Below are positions 46,739 through 57,928 of a DNA stretch of 64,000 bases, piece by piece. Every line of letters starts with the position of its first letter. The stretch's first letter is position 1. This stretch comes from Narthecium ossifragum (Eukaryota > Streptophyta > Magnoliopsida > Dioscoreales > Nartheciaceae): assembly GCA_963920575.1 (NCBI GenBank), contig OY986973.1:16974062-17038061 (forward strand), read 5' to 3'. Both the position numbers and the translations under genes were made by a program. A model generated the notes under the pieces. It did no database searches, was not told the DNA's origin, and worked only from the letters and a program-made list of their open reading frames with translations.

Positions 46739-47185
46739 ATGGTGCGCGTGAAGAATGTCACCAGTAAGGGCCTCGGCGGCAAAGGGAAAGCCGCCGCCGC
46801 TTCCTCTTCCACCCCACCCGCCAGACGGCTACCCTTGACTGCGGCTCCGACGAGTACTTCTCCAGCACATTATACATCTTCACCGGCTTCTTCCCCTTCT
46901 CCACCTCCGTCACGGCCGATCCGGGCCTCGAGAGCTCCACCATCTTCTTCAACGGCGGTTACTCCTTCGTCCGACAACTGGAAGGCTTCCGCTGTTGCAT
47001 CCTCCTCCCAACCACCCCAACGGCAAACCAAACGCAAGAAGTCCCAGCCGTCGACTGCTCCGACCGATGTCCGCGGCCTTCAACCTCGATGGCAGCGCGA
47101 GCTTAACCTTGAATACACATTCGACGTCGACTTCTTCCGCACGATCGAGCATGCCCATGACTCTATCGCGACCCTCGAGCGCTGA
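46739..47185 (+). CDS. Extra Tat-element frame, 148 aa, truncated by element I
   Basis: Starts MVRVKNVTSKGLGGKGKA, then a long Ser/Pro/Ala-rich low-complexity stretch (about 20-115), a basic KRKK patch near 101-104 and a C-terminal QRELNLEYTFDVDFFRTIE. Tat/Athila elements often carry an additional frame after pol; this position fits, but I cannot assign a domain. The stop codon is the first TGA of the inserted LTR I (47183), so the original protein was longer. Confidence 0.5.
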   Translation: MVRVKNVTSKGLGGKGKAAAASSSTPPARRLPLTAAPTSTSPAHYTSSPASSPSPPPSRPIRASRAPPSSSTAVTPSSDNWKASAVASSSQPPQRQTKRKKSQPSTAPTDVRGLQPRWQRELNLEYTFDVDFFRTIEHAHDSIATLER

Positions 47186-50100
47186 TGAGACATGAATTAT
47201 GCACAATTAAACCCCTTAAATTACCTTTGTTAGGCCTAGAGTAGGTGTATTTGATATCCTATTGTTTGATTTCAGGTTTAAGTAGGATTTGAGAAGAAAT
47301 ACAAGAAATTCGGCCAAAAATCACTAAATTCTGCAAAAAGACTGTTTCGTCGACTGTTTGGAAATAAATCACCAGAAATTCTACACAATTCCAAATATTC
47401 TGAAATTCAGAGAGATGAAAGAAGACTTCAAGAGCTACAACTTTTATGTTGGACTTTTGGCGAGATTCCAGACAGATGAATACCAGTTTTGAAGACCATG
47501 AAGATATACAGCTGCTGGAAACTGGTCCGTCGATGTTCAGGAAAATATTCACGAAATATTCCACATAAGTTCGAATATTATAAAATCTTCGGGAAACGAC
47601 AGAAGGCTTCCTAATCTACATCTTTCATGTTGAGCACATTTCCAAATTCCGGACGGGTTGAACCCAGTCGCGACCAGAAGAGGCTGTCAGAATTAAACTA
47701 GGAAATCCGAGTTGCACTAGAGGTCCAACTCAATTTAGCGATAACCCTAATTTCGGGATTAGGGGTTTCTATTATATTAATGGGTGATTCCAGCCGAAAA
47801 TTATCATCTTTTGGACCACTTTTGGAGGAGAAGGCTAGGGTTTTGAAGATGGAGATCTTTCCGCGGGGATCGACGGCTTCATTCCCAACACCTATGGATC
47901 TCTCCCAGAAGATGAGTAGCTAATTCTTAACTTAGGGATCTCATGAAACCCTAGTGTAGCTTTTGATTTTCTTTGGTTTGATTCTTGTAAACTTTTCTCA
48001 ACATGATCTCATAAATATGATTTTAATGATTAGAGATTTGAGGGAACAGAGTTCCTTTGAAGTATTTTCAGTGGTATGAGCTTTCTGTGATTGTTTATAC
48101 AGATTTATGAGATTGTTTTCATGTGATTTATGATTTGCTTTTGAGATAGGCTATGCTATCCTAGGATAGATTGTACCAAGATCATTAGGAGTAGTATAAC
48201 TTAAAGTAATCGTAGGATTGAAGACAACCTATGCCAAGAAAGATAGGCTATGCCGTTAGGAACATAAATCTTATTTTAGGGATTCATGTGAGCTTGTAGC
48301 CATATGATCCATAATGTTGAGAGAAGTGAGCAAGAGGATAACTAGAGAAGATTGAAGGTGAAGCTTGGGAGGATTGAGTAATTCGTAAGTAATTCATAAC
48401 TTGATTCAAATCCTGATCACTTTACTTGCTTTCTTAGGTAATTATTAGATAATTTTACATTCAATTATGATTATTCCGCATAGGAAATCGAGTTTTGAGT
48501 ATTGATTTTAGTTTCCATCATTTTCCCTATGGATCGACTCCGGATTTCACCACTAGTCTACGTAATAGTATTAGTGATTGAATAAGGATATAAATTTAAG
48601 ATTTGATTGAGGTTAGCAACGTTTTAACGACGACGTTTGCGAGCGATTAATTTTTGGCGCCGTTGTCGGGGAATTTCGACGGTTAACTAATTGATTTTCT
48701 ATTAACTCATTTTCTTTGCTTAGTTAGGTTTTTATCTTTCTTATTTCTCCCTTTCTTTATTTTACACTTTTTAGGAATTTTCTGGAAATTTTGCAGCATT
48801 GGAACGGATTTTTCTTAAAGAAAAACACAACTCGCCAGCCATCTGGAGCGACCGGTCGGACTTGAATCCGATCGATCGGACTGCGCCAGTGAAGGAGCTT
48901 GCAGCATGGAGCGACCGATCGGACTGGAAACCGACCGATTGGAACTGCGCAGTCAGCTAAGCCTTTTTGGTTCAAATCTTTTCGTTTCAATTGTTGTTTG
49001 CCGGGTTTTGTCCTCTCCTTCAAATTTTCTGTTTTCTTTTTCTCTTTTTGTGTGTAATCTTGCATGCAAGGCAGACGATCCTTGAATATCCCACTGGAAC
49101 CTTTGGATCTAGAACTAGAGACCACACTCCGAAAAGCTAGAGCCTTAGGTCAACAATCTTTGAGTAATTATCAAAAAGCTTTGAATAACTTGCAATTTAT
49201 TCAAGAGACCTTTGCCACCATGGCTGAAAATGAGGGACATGTCATCGACTCTAATGCTAATATGGGAAGGGGAAACGGTAATAATAACAATAGGGGGTAC
49301 AACGTGTTCCTTTGAGAAATCACTTCTTGCCCACTGCCTACACTTACACTCCTTCCATTGATCCTCCTGCAATCACAACCTCACACTATGAGATTAGACC
49401 CCAAACGATCCAAATGTTTCCACACTTTCATGATTTAAGTAATGAGGATCCTTATGAGCACATTCACAATTTTATTGATACCATCACTACACTAAAATTG
49501 GAGAACTTTAATGATGATGCATTTAAGTTGAAACTTTTTCCCTTCTCTTTGAAAGATAAAGCGAAACACTGGCTTCAATGTTTACCTCCACGCTCAATCA
49601 CAACTTGGGACCAACTTCAAGAGGCATTTTAAAGGAAATTCTTTCCCATAATTAAAACTGAGAAATTCAGGACTGAAATCCTTACCTTTGTTCAATATGA
49701 TGATGAGTCTTTCCATGATGCCTGGGATAGATTTAAAGATCTTTTGAGAAAATGTCCCCATCATGATATTGATAAGTGGTTGTTAACACATAAGTTTTAT
49801 AGAGGCCTTAATGAAAGATGTAAAACTAGGGTTGAAGCTTGTTGTGGGGGTATTCCTTTAGACAAAGATGATGATGAGCTCTGGAACCTTTATGAACAAA
49901 TTTCCATTGATTCTCAACAACAGTATACAAACCCTTGGAGTCGGCTTACATCTAAGGAGACCTTTGAACTTTCTGGATTTGAGGCCCTTACTGCACAAAT
50001 AGCTCTCCTTAATAAAAGATTTGATAAATTGGAAATGAGACAAGCACCTGACCCTCCCCCGTTCCAAAATCAACCTCAAACTTGTGCACGATGCTCTAGC

Positions 50101-50880
50101 CTTGAACACCACATAACCGACTGCCCCCTGGCTCCTTCGTTCCCTGAATTCGTTCAGGAACAAGCAAACGCGGCATATGGTTTCACCAAACCTGAGAATA
50201 ATTTGTATTCAAACACGTATAATCCAGGTTTGCGGAACCATCCCAACTTTATTTCGAGACCACCTCAGCAATCTAATATGTTCCAAGGGCAGAGTAGTTT
50301 CTCCAGTGTCCCCATGAATAGATACCAATCTATACCTCCTGCAAATCCAAACCCAAGTTACTCTGCACAATACCAACAAACTGCACCTCCACAAGCACCC
50401 TCGGACCCTACTTTGGACACAATCATAAGTACACTAGCCAACATGAATGCTAACATCAATGCTAGTATAAATAACATAAATACTAGCATGGTTGAGCTTA
50501 AGAGTGAGCTTAGGAGCGAAATTGCTTTGATAAGAAATGATGTTAATTTGCATGCTCAATCTATATCCAAAATAGAGACACAACTAGGGCAACAGGCTAA
50601 CACAGTGTCTAAAAGAGAGGAAGGTCATTTACCTAGTCAGCCTGTGACCAATCCTAGAGCCCTGCACCACATTGACAACCAGAACTTTGAAAGTGCACAA
50701 GCTGTAGTAACCCTAAGGAACGGTAAGCAAGTGGAAATACTTCCTGACACTCCCCAGAGCGATGGATCGCTCTCAGAACCGACCGGTCGGAACGATTCCG
50801 ACCGATCGGACTCTGGTCCGACCGATCGGTCTCAGTCCCCTTAGCATGATGACACTCCCGATCAAATGGATGCGAATCCA
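47183..50880 (+). mobile_element. Element I: 5' LTR plus gag of a second Tat/Athila element, 3' part missing
   Basis: The LTR starts TGATGAGACATGAATTATGC at 47183 and ends near 48650. The primer site TGGCGCCGTTGTCGGGGA is at 48657-48674 and gag at 49064-50844. No protease, pol or 3' LTR of this family follows; the sequence passes into the 3' region of element B. The junction area holds two 26-bp near-identical copies (50889-50914 and 50972-50997). Confidence 0.75.
49064..50844 (+). pseudogene. Element I gag
   Basis: Three consecutive frames: 49064-49318, 49312-49632 and 49744-50844. Retrotrans_gag lies at 49380-49900 (FPHFHDLSNEDPYEHIHNF, KLKLFPFSLKDKAKHWLQCL, FRTEILTF, GLNERCKT). A zinc-knuckle-like CARCSSLEHHITDC is near 50087, then YSNTYNPGLRNHPNF. 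An Asn-rich coiled segment with SKIETQLGQQANTVSKREEG and AVVTLRNGK follows. The last 30 codons (ending GPTDRSQSP) are encoded by GACCGATCGG palindromes. One stop at 49630 and frame breaks make it defective. Confidence 0.82.
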
Positions 50881-51521
50881 GTTGACCAGCGTGTTGTTCG
50901 CGTAAACCGGTTGAATGTCCTAAAAAAAAAAAAGACTTAATACTTAGTAACCGGGCAATGTGCCTAATAAGGTGTGTTGTTCGCGTAAAACGGTTGAGGA
51001 CCTTTGTGAAAAAAAAGGAAAATAAATAAATAAAAGAAAAAAAAACAGAGATTGTTATGTGATAAGTGGAAAATATGTGTTGGATATAATGGATACTCTG
51101 ACACATGTGGAACCAAATCCACACACTGAAAGTCAATGTTATTTTTGAACCATGATTAAATATGTTGAAGTGCTGGAACTATGCTTTGATTGGTTCTAAT
51201 TTACTTTATGTTTATATGACTATGGATTAAAGAATATACTCATTGATAGTGATTCTATTTAGTCCATTTGAATTAATGAGTATTATAATAGAGTTCTGAT
51301 GGCATGTTAAAGGGGATGTATAGATGTTTGTAGGTATCATCACTGGAAACCCTCAGGAGAATATAACTCCTCTACTGGGGCCACCCAGGGGTTTAAAAGC
51401 TTGTTGCACATGCTAAGTGTAATCGTGAGACCTACGAAAGTGGCTAGTTAGATTTACTGCTTTAATTTTAAATTTTTGTTTGCTTTACTCGAGGACTAGC
51501 AAAGATCAAGTTGGGGGGGTG
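50881..51521 (+). other. 3' internal region of element B
   Basis: Non-coding. It ends CTTTACTCGAGGACTAGCAA...GTTGGGGGGGTG, the typical Tat/Athila region with the polypurine tract right before the 3' LTR. Confidence 0.7.
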
Positions 51522-54445
51522 TGATAAGACTTGAAAAGTGCACGAAACACCATTGCAATTTGGCTTTGTTGGACCCCGAGCAATGCTGTATTGACTACTT
51601 TTATCCCATTTCAGGTATAACAGACCCTGCTACGAGTTAGAACAACTTTGGAGCTAAAACGAGGGTATTCTGGTGATTCTGGCGAGTTAGATTGATCCGA
51701 CTCAACCAGCACGGGGATAAAAAGCAAATACGAGGATCGATCGAACTCAATGAGACGGATCGATCCAGCACGGGACGTAGCGTAACAATAATGGCACGGA
51801 TCGATCGGACTTGACAGGCGCGATCGATCCAGCTCGGGCGTTACCAACAATTAAAGGAGTCGGATCGATCCAACTCCAAGAGTCCGATCGATCCGACTCG
51901 GCCAGAGTCAAAAATCGACGGCTCAGATCTAATTCGTGGGAGGTTGTTTCCTGGGCTATAAGTAGTCATTGTTTAGGGATTTTTGGGAGCTTTTTCCAGA
52001 CGTTTTTGGGGGAGAGTTTTCCTATCTTTTTCTACACTTTTCTTCGACGATTCTTTGGAGGAGATCCATGGCGGGAGGAGATCATCAACTTCCACCGATG
52101 GATCAACCCATGAAGATGAGTAACTAAAACCCTAACCATGGGATTCTTATGATGTAACTAGGGTTTTTACTAGGGATTTCTTAGATCTAGGGTTTGTATA
52201 CACGATTATTTGACTTATATGGATTGATTCTATTTTCGTATACCTTGCTGTTGATTTCTTTCTGAATGTATGAATCGTTCTTGCTTGCACTTGATTCTAG
52301 AGCTTGTGTATGCTAGGGCTTGGATTGGATTCATCCAAATAAGAGGATCATGCTAGTCCCATGATATCTCGGATGGAATCTTATTCGTGATTAGGGATTG
52401 TATAGTGCTAGTCCCACTATAGTAGTGCTAGTCCCACTACGTTCCATCCCTAATCCTTCATGCATCTTACCTTTGTAGTTTTGGCTATCGAGATGCAAAG
52501 TCATCTCGATCGAATACCTAAATCCATATCCATGTTATTATTTGCGATGAATTCATCCTAATAAGGGGGTTCATTAGCAGTGAACTTAACTAATCATTCG
52601 GTCACTGACATTTAGATAATTGTTCTTGCCAACAAGGAATCCTAAACAGAACTTGTTTAGTGATAAGGAGAACTAGTTCTTGATAGGACGTGGAAAGTGT
52701 CGCGGCTTAACGCGCCCAACCAAAATTAGAAATTTATAATCAAACTCCTAACTAACTACCTTTGGGGGTAGCTAGCGGTGAGTCCGAGTCGAATCCACAG
52801 GGAATGCGTATGGAAACAATTAAACTACCAAGCTCAATCTAAGTATTCCTACAATGATAATGAAAGAAATGGTTTTTGGGTTTTATGATAAGAAAACTAA
52901 GAAAGCATGTAAATGATTCAATGGATAGAAAGAGGTCCTAGGGAATCCCAATTCGAATTAGGCTCAATTGTAGCTTTCTAATGGATCAAGATGCGCAACC
53001 CTATCGAGACACTACAATATCGACTACCTTGTGGCTAACAACGGTCGTCGCTAACGAATACCTGGTTAAAGACTATCCGTCGCACTAGGTGTATGCTAGA
53101 AAGTCGACGATCGAGGGATTAGCTACGATCATCGCCAACGAGAAGTCAGGTTAGGATCATCTCGTCGCAAGGAATCGGGTTGTATGGAATATGGTAATGG
53201 ATCGAGGTGGTTCTAGCATCTCGAATCCAAAACACTACAAAAGATAGGATAGATGCTAGGTTAGATGTGGATTGGAGTGGTTCTAGCACAACCAAGTCCC
53301 TAACCTAGAGCCAAGACTCCCTTCAACACAAGTGGTCATGATTCTAGCACAACGTACTCATTGGGGAATATCAACAAACACCTATTGGGTACAAGGTTCT
53401 AGCTTATGCATACCAAAGAATCCATCCATCCAACATTAGAATCCAACTACAAAGATGATAAATGAAGCATAAATCCATACAATCTTGTCTCAATAGGGTT
53501 TACAACATCTAAAAATCCAAAGAAAACTATAAAGAAAACCTAAAACATCATGGTATTCGACTAGGTAAATAGATTAGCTACTCATCTTTGATGGAGAAGC
53601 CATGGAGAAGAGATGGATCCTCTTCTTCATCAATCTCCTCCCTCTTGGATGAGAGCTCCCTTCCTTGCCCAAGGGGTTTGCCCCTTTCCTTAGCCTCTTC
53701 TTGCCCAAAAGAATCCCCAAAATCCCCCAAAAGGGGTCTATTTATAGCCTCCAAGCATCCCCCACTCGGATTAGATCTGGACCATTGATTTTGCTCGGCT
53801 GGCACAGAAGGATCGATCCTTATAGGGTAAAGGATCGATCCTCGCTCTTGAGTTCTGGCTGCGCCCCGACGAAGATCGATCCTTCAGTAGATAAGGATCG
53901 ATCCTAGAGAATGTTGCGTTCTGTCACTGGAAAATGTGCAAAAGGGATCGATCCTTCCCATAGTGAGGATCGATCCTTGTTTTCTGCATATTATCTCTTT
54001 TGCCATTCAGCACTGCGCATTGGTACGAAAAATGCCATAACTTCATCTAGGAAACTCGGAATCATGAACCGTAAAATTCTTCAGAAACTAGACTTCCAGA
54101 GCTTTCCAATGATATATTGCACATTATCTGGTTCTTCCTGAGAAGGTACAGTTTAATCTTTGAAGTTGACCCATGTACCTAAATATGCTCGAATAGGCTC
54201 GTTTACGCTCCAAAGTTGATCTAACTTCTGTTGAAGGCTCTTGTACCTGAAATACCATGAAGATTATTAGAAATACCTTGCTCGAAGACTAATAAAGTTA
54301 AATTAAGAGGTTAACTTGTGTACTTTTCACGTCTCATCAGTCATTCACTTATCAATTATTAGGAAGAATTTACTAAGTGTTCGATATCAATCACCTAAAT
54401 CCTTGTGGACTCGACTCGAACTCTCCACTATCTACTAGTTCTTAG
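51522..54445 (+). mobile_element. 3' LTR of element B, split by LTR C and truncated
   Basis: Matches the 5' LTR from TGATAAGACTTG up to 52680, then resumes at 54340. It lacks about 190 bp between two AGGAA words near 54365, and lacks the last about 90 bp. The end runs directly into element A pol near 54445. Confidence 0.85.
52681..54339 (-). mobile_element. Solo LTR C (Tat/Athila-like), minus sense
   Basis: Plus-strand ends are TGATAGGACGTGGAAAGTG and TTCACGTCTCATCA, 1659 bp. In minus sense it starts TGATGAGACGTGAAAAGTAC, like LTRs B, D and I. The GGATCGATCC cluster at 53803-53985 lies upstream, in minus sense, of GGCTATAAATAGACC (about 53750-53736). Flanks GTTCT/GTCAT match at three of five bases only. 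Confidence 0.82.
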
Positions 54446-55595
54446 ATCCCTCCGGTCAAGTACTCGAACTGGCTGCTCAACGAACGTCGCGTCAGACTCA
54501 AGCTCGATGTCATCCACTCTGATGACATGCGATGGGTCGGGGTGGTACTTCCTAAGCATCGACACGTGAAAAGTCGGGTGCACAACAGACATGTGCTGAG
54601 GAAGGTCTAGGCGGTAGGCTACCTCGCCAACCTTCTCTAGGATCTCAAACGGTCCGACGAACCTCGGAGCCAACTTGCCCCCGCTGTACGGTGCTGCTCG
54701 CAGGAACACACTGTCGCCAACTGCAAACTCAAGCGGTCGTCGCCTCTGATCTGCATAGTTCTTCTGCCAGCTCTGAGCCGTCAGAAGCCTCTGCCTGATC
54801 TACACTAACCTCTCTGACGACATCCTGACGATGTCTGGACCGGTAAGTGAAGCCTCTCCAACCTCTGTCCAGCAAACTGGGGAACGACATGACCAACCAT
54901 ACAACGCCTCGAAAGGTGCCACTCCTAAACTGGACTGGTAGCTGTTGTTGTAGGCGAACTCCACCAAGGAAACATGCTCCTCCCAGCTGCCTCCTGCGTC
55001 GAGGACACTTGCTCTCAGCATGTCCTCCAAGATCTGGATCGTCCACTCTGACTGCCCGTCGGTCTGCGGATGAAACGCCGTACTGAGCATCAGAAGTGTG
55101 CCAACTGCCTCCTGAAAGCCCCGCCAGAACCTGCTCCTGAACCTGAGGTCGTGGTCTGACACTATCGACACAGGAACCCCGTGTAGTCTAACTACCTCTC
55201 TGACGTACAAGCTGCCCAACCTGTCAGTCGAGTCTGTCGTCCGTATAGGCAGGAAGTGCGCCGATTTGGTCAATCGATCAACGATGACCTAAATCGCGTC
55301 ATCCCCCCTAGGCGACCTCGGTAGCCCGGTCACGAAGTCCATTGTGATGTGCTCCCACTTCCACTCAGCTAGTGGAAGCAGCTGAAGTAACCCCGGAGTC
55401 CGCTGGTGCTCTGCCTTGACCTTCTGACAGGTAAGGCAGCGCGATACGAACTCCGTCACTGCGCTCTTCATCCCGCACCACCAGAACTGTCACCGAAGAT
55501 CCTGATACATCTTGGTGCCGCCGGGATGAACTGCAAAGCGAGAGTGGTGGAACTCTCGTAGGACGTCGTCTCAAAGAACCGGATCTGCTGGAACC
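54446..55595 (-). pseudogene. Element A integrase
   Basis: Zinc-binding segment end CLTCQKVKAEHQ, then the core MDFVTGLPRSPRG with the first Asp, VSIVSDHDLRF with the second, and FHPQTDGQSEWTIQILEDML with the Glu. The C-terminal part is APRFVGPFEILEKVGEVAYRL and HPTFHVSMLRKYHPDPSHV. Stops at about 55289 and frame changes break it. The chromodomain part is displaced to 38049-38242 by element B. Confidence 0.85.
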
Positions 55596-55596
55596 G

Positions 55597-57634
55597 CTAC
55601 TCTGCCTCTGAACTGTAGCCCTCCGTCTGACAATACTGCCCAGTGCCCACTGTTGTGCGTAACTCCTCGAGCTCTGGGTCACTGTGCTGTGCCTCTAACA
55701 CTCTGGCTAAGACTGCTAGCATACTCTGCACTGCGTAGAGAAAGTTGCTGTATCCCCGATCCTCAAACTCGAGCCCCAACTGGCCCACCGTCTCTAGAGC
55801 CTGCCACTGCCGGGCTGACAACCCTGCAACTGCTGCTCTGGTGTCTCTCACCTGTCTGCTCAGTGCGTCTGCTACGACGTTTGCCTTACCAGGATGGTAA
55901 TGCAACTCAAAGTCGTAGTCCTCCAGTAGCTCCATCCAGCGTCGGTGCCTCAGGTTGAGGTCACGTTGGGTGAAAACGTGCCTCAAACTCTTATGGTCCG
56001 AGAAGACAGAAAACTTCTCGCCATAGAGGTAGTGCTGCCAGGTCTTCAGGCCGAAGACCACTGCCGCTAGCTGCAAGTCATGGGTCGGGTAGTTCCTCTC
56101 ATAGTTCTTCAGCTGGCGAGAACCATAGGCAACTACGTGTCCCTCCTGCATGAGGACACACCCCAAACCCTCACCGCTGGCGTCGCAGTAGACACTGTAA
56201 CCAACACCTCGCTGGGGGACGATCAGCACCGGCGCACTTGTCAACCTGGTCCTCAGCTCTACGAAGGCTCGCTCACTAGCCATCCCACACGAACGGGACG
56301 GCCTTCTGTGTCAGTCTGGTCAACGGTCCGGCGACTCTGGAGAAGTCCCGCACGAACCGCCTGTAGTATCCCGCAAAGCCCAGAAAACTGTGGACCTCGA
56401 ACACTGTCCTCGGTCTCTGCCACTGTACTACAGCCTCGACCATGGCGGGGTCGACTGAGATCCCTGCTGCCGACACCACGTGTCCAAGAACCCCACCTGT
56501 GCAAGCCAGAACTCGCACTTGGAAGCCTTGGCATAAAGCTGATGCTCCCGAAGTAGCTGTAACACTGTCGCCAAGTGTCGCTCGTGCTCCGCCTGACCGG
56601 GAGTAGATAAGAATGTGGTCGACGAACACCACCACGAACTCGTCTAGGAAAGGCCGGAAGATCCTCTGCATGAGATCTATGAATGTTGCTGATGCGTTCG
56701 TCAACCCAAACGGCATCACCACAAACTCGTACAAGCCGTACCGAGTCCGAAAAGCCGTCTTCGGGATGTCGCAATCCCGAACCCTCAACTGGTGGTAACC
56801 GGTGCGGAGATCGATCTTCGAGAACACTGAAGATCCTCGCAGCTGGTCAAACAAGTCGTCGATCCTCGACATCGGGTACTTGTTCTTCAGCGTCACCCTG
56901 TTGAGCCGCCTGTAGTCTATGCAAAGTCGAAGGGTACCATCCTTTTTCTTTGCGAACAACACTGGCGACCCCCAGGGAGACATGCTGGGACAGATGAAAT
57001 CTCTGCTGGTAAGCTCCTCTAGCTGGGTCCTCAACTCACTCTGCTCTGCTGGTGCCATCCTGAAAGCTGGGAGAGAGATCGGTGCGGTACCTGGTACTAG
57101 GTTGATCTCAAAATCGACCTCTCTGGGCGGTGGAAGCCCTGGCAACACCTCGGGAAACACATCGGTGTAGTCGCACACGATCCTGGAAAAACTGCTCTGC
57201 TGCACTCCCTTAGAACCGAACAGGGACAACCTGGCCAACAAGGCTGAGAGCTCGTTGCCACGCCTCCCCACACCACAAGCAAAGGAATCGATGGAGAACT
57301 GATCCCCCAACAACACAAACCGTGTCCCGTCGGGTGTCCAAGCGACCACCCTTCGGCGACCACAGTCGATGACGGCTCGATATGCTGCCAACCAGTCCAT
57401 ACCGAGTATCACGTCAAAGCCGGTCATGTCTAGTACCCGCAGGTCTAGACAGACCCGGAGGCCTCCAACCTCTAACGAACACGATCGGCAGACCCGGTTT
57501 ACCCTGACTGCCCCGCCGATCGGTGAGTCTACAGACTGTGCCACCTCTAGCCGACTCGTCTCTAACCCTAGCGATGCCACGCACATGCTAGCAATGTAGG
57601 AGTGAGACGCCCCTGAATCTATCAGCACATCCAC
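55597..57634 (-). pseudogene. Element A protease, reverse transcriptase and RNase H
   Basis: Protease [11 protein letters not shown] (57634 onward) and [10 protein letters not shown]; reverse transcriptase from about 57160 with [35 protein letters not shown] and MPFGLTNA. The catalytic FVDD is FVDH (codon at 56615-56617), which should abolish activity. Frameshifts follow near 56590-56500. RNase H (56283-55597) has YCDAS, then HDLQLAA where the active-site Glu is Gln, then SDHKSLRH and [14 protein letters not shown] well-preserved but dead chromovirus pol. Confidence 0.88.
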
Positions 57635-57923
57635 TAAGGAACTAGAAAGCTGAAAGATACCTCTGAGGACGGATGGCTCTGCCGTGGCCTGCTAGTACTG
57701 CTACGGCTGCTGGTACTGTAAAGGCTGCTGGTACTGAGGTGGCGACTGATACAGCTGAACGGTGTCCTACTGCTCGCGAACTGGGAGGGAAAACACTTGC
57801 CCCCGCAGGCCGCCTCCACCTCTGGGACGCCCCGGTCCGCGTCCACTCCTGCTCCCCTGCCAGGCACCGGACCCTCCGCCTCTACTGCCTTGCGGCATAG
57901 CGCTCCGCGCTCCTCGCGAAGGA
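57635..57923 (-). pseudogene. Element A gag-pol linker after the zinc knuckle
   Basis: Gly/Arg/Ser-rich sequence (QGSRGGGSGAWQGSRSGRG) that in chromovirus polyproteins lies between the gag zinc knuckle and protease. It begins DCPSRGARS at the duplicated GACTG left by LTR E. Confidence 0.7.
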
Positions 57924-57928
57924 CAGTC

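Larger units (their letters stand above)
38243..54445 (+). mobile_element. Element B: Ty3 Tat/Athila-type retrotransposon with deleted pol, itself nested
   Basis: 5' LTR 38243-39759, tRNA-Asp-type primer site TGGCGCCGTTGTCGGGGA (39766-39783), gag, protease, an integrase tail, an extra frame at 46739, a foreign LTR-gag segment (element I), a purine tract GTTGGGGGGGTG before 51522, and a 3' LTR broken by LTR C and truncated at 54445. It lies in the chromodomain-proximal part of element A. The left flank is CTTAT. The right target duplication is lost because the last about 90 bases of the 3' LTR and some of A are deleted. Confidence 0.85.

Noticed and set aside
53578..53805. Short coding frame near the Tat solo LTR C
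   Set aside because: Located in the transcribed leader part of an LTR, on the element's minus sense, without domain; other Tat LTRs do not keep the frame.
38243..54445. Endogenous pararetrovirus
   Set aside because: Searched for movement-protein and caulimovirid coat or RT motifs; only Ty3 gag, protease and integrase features flanked by LTRs were found.
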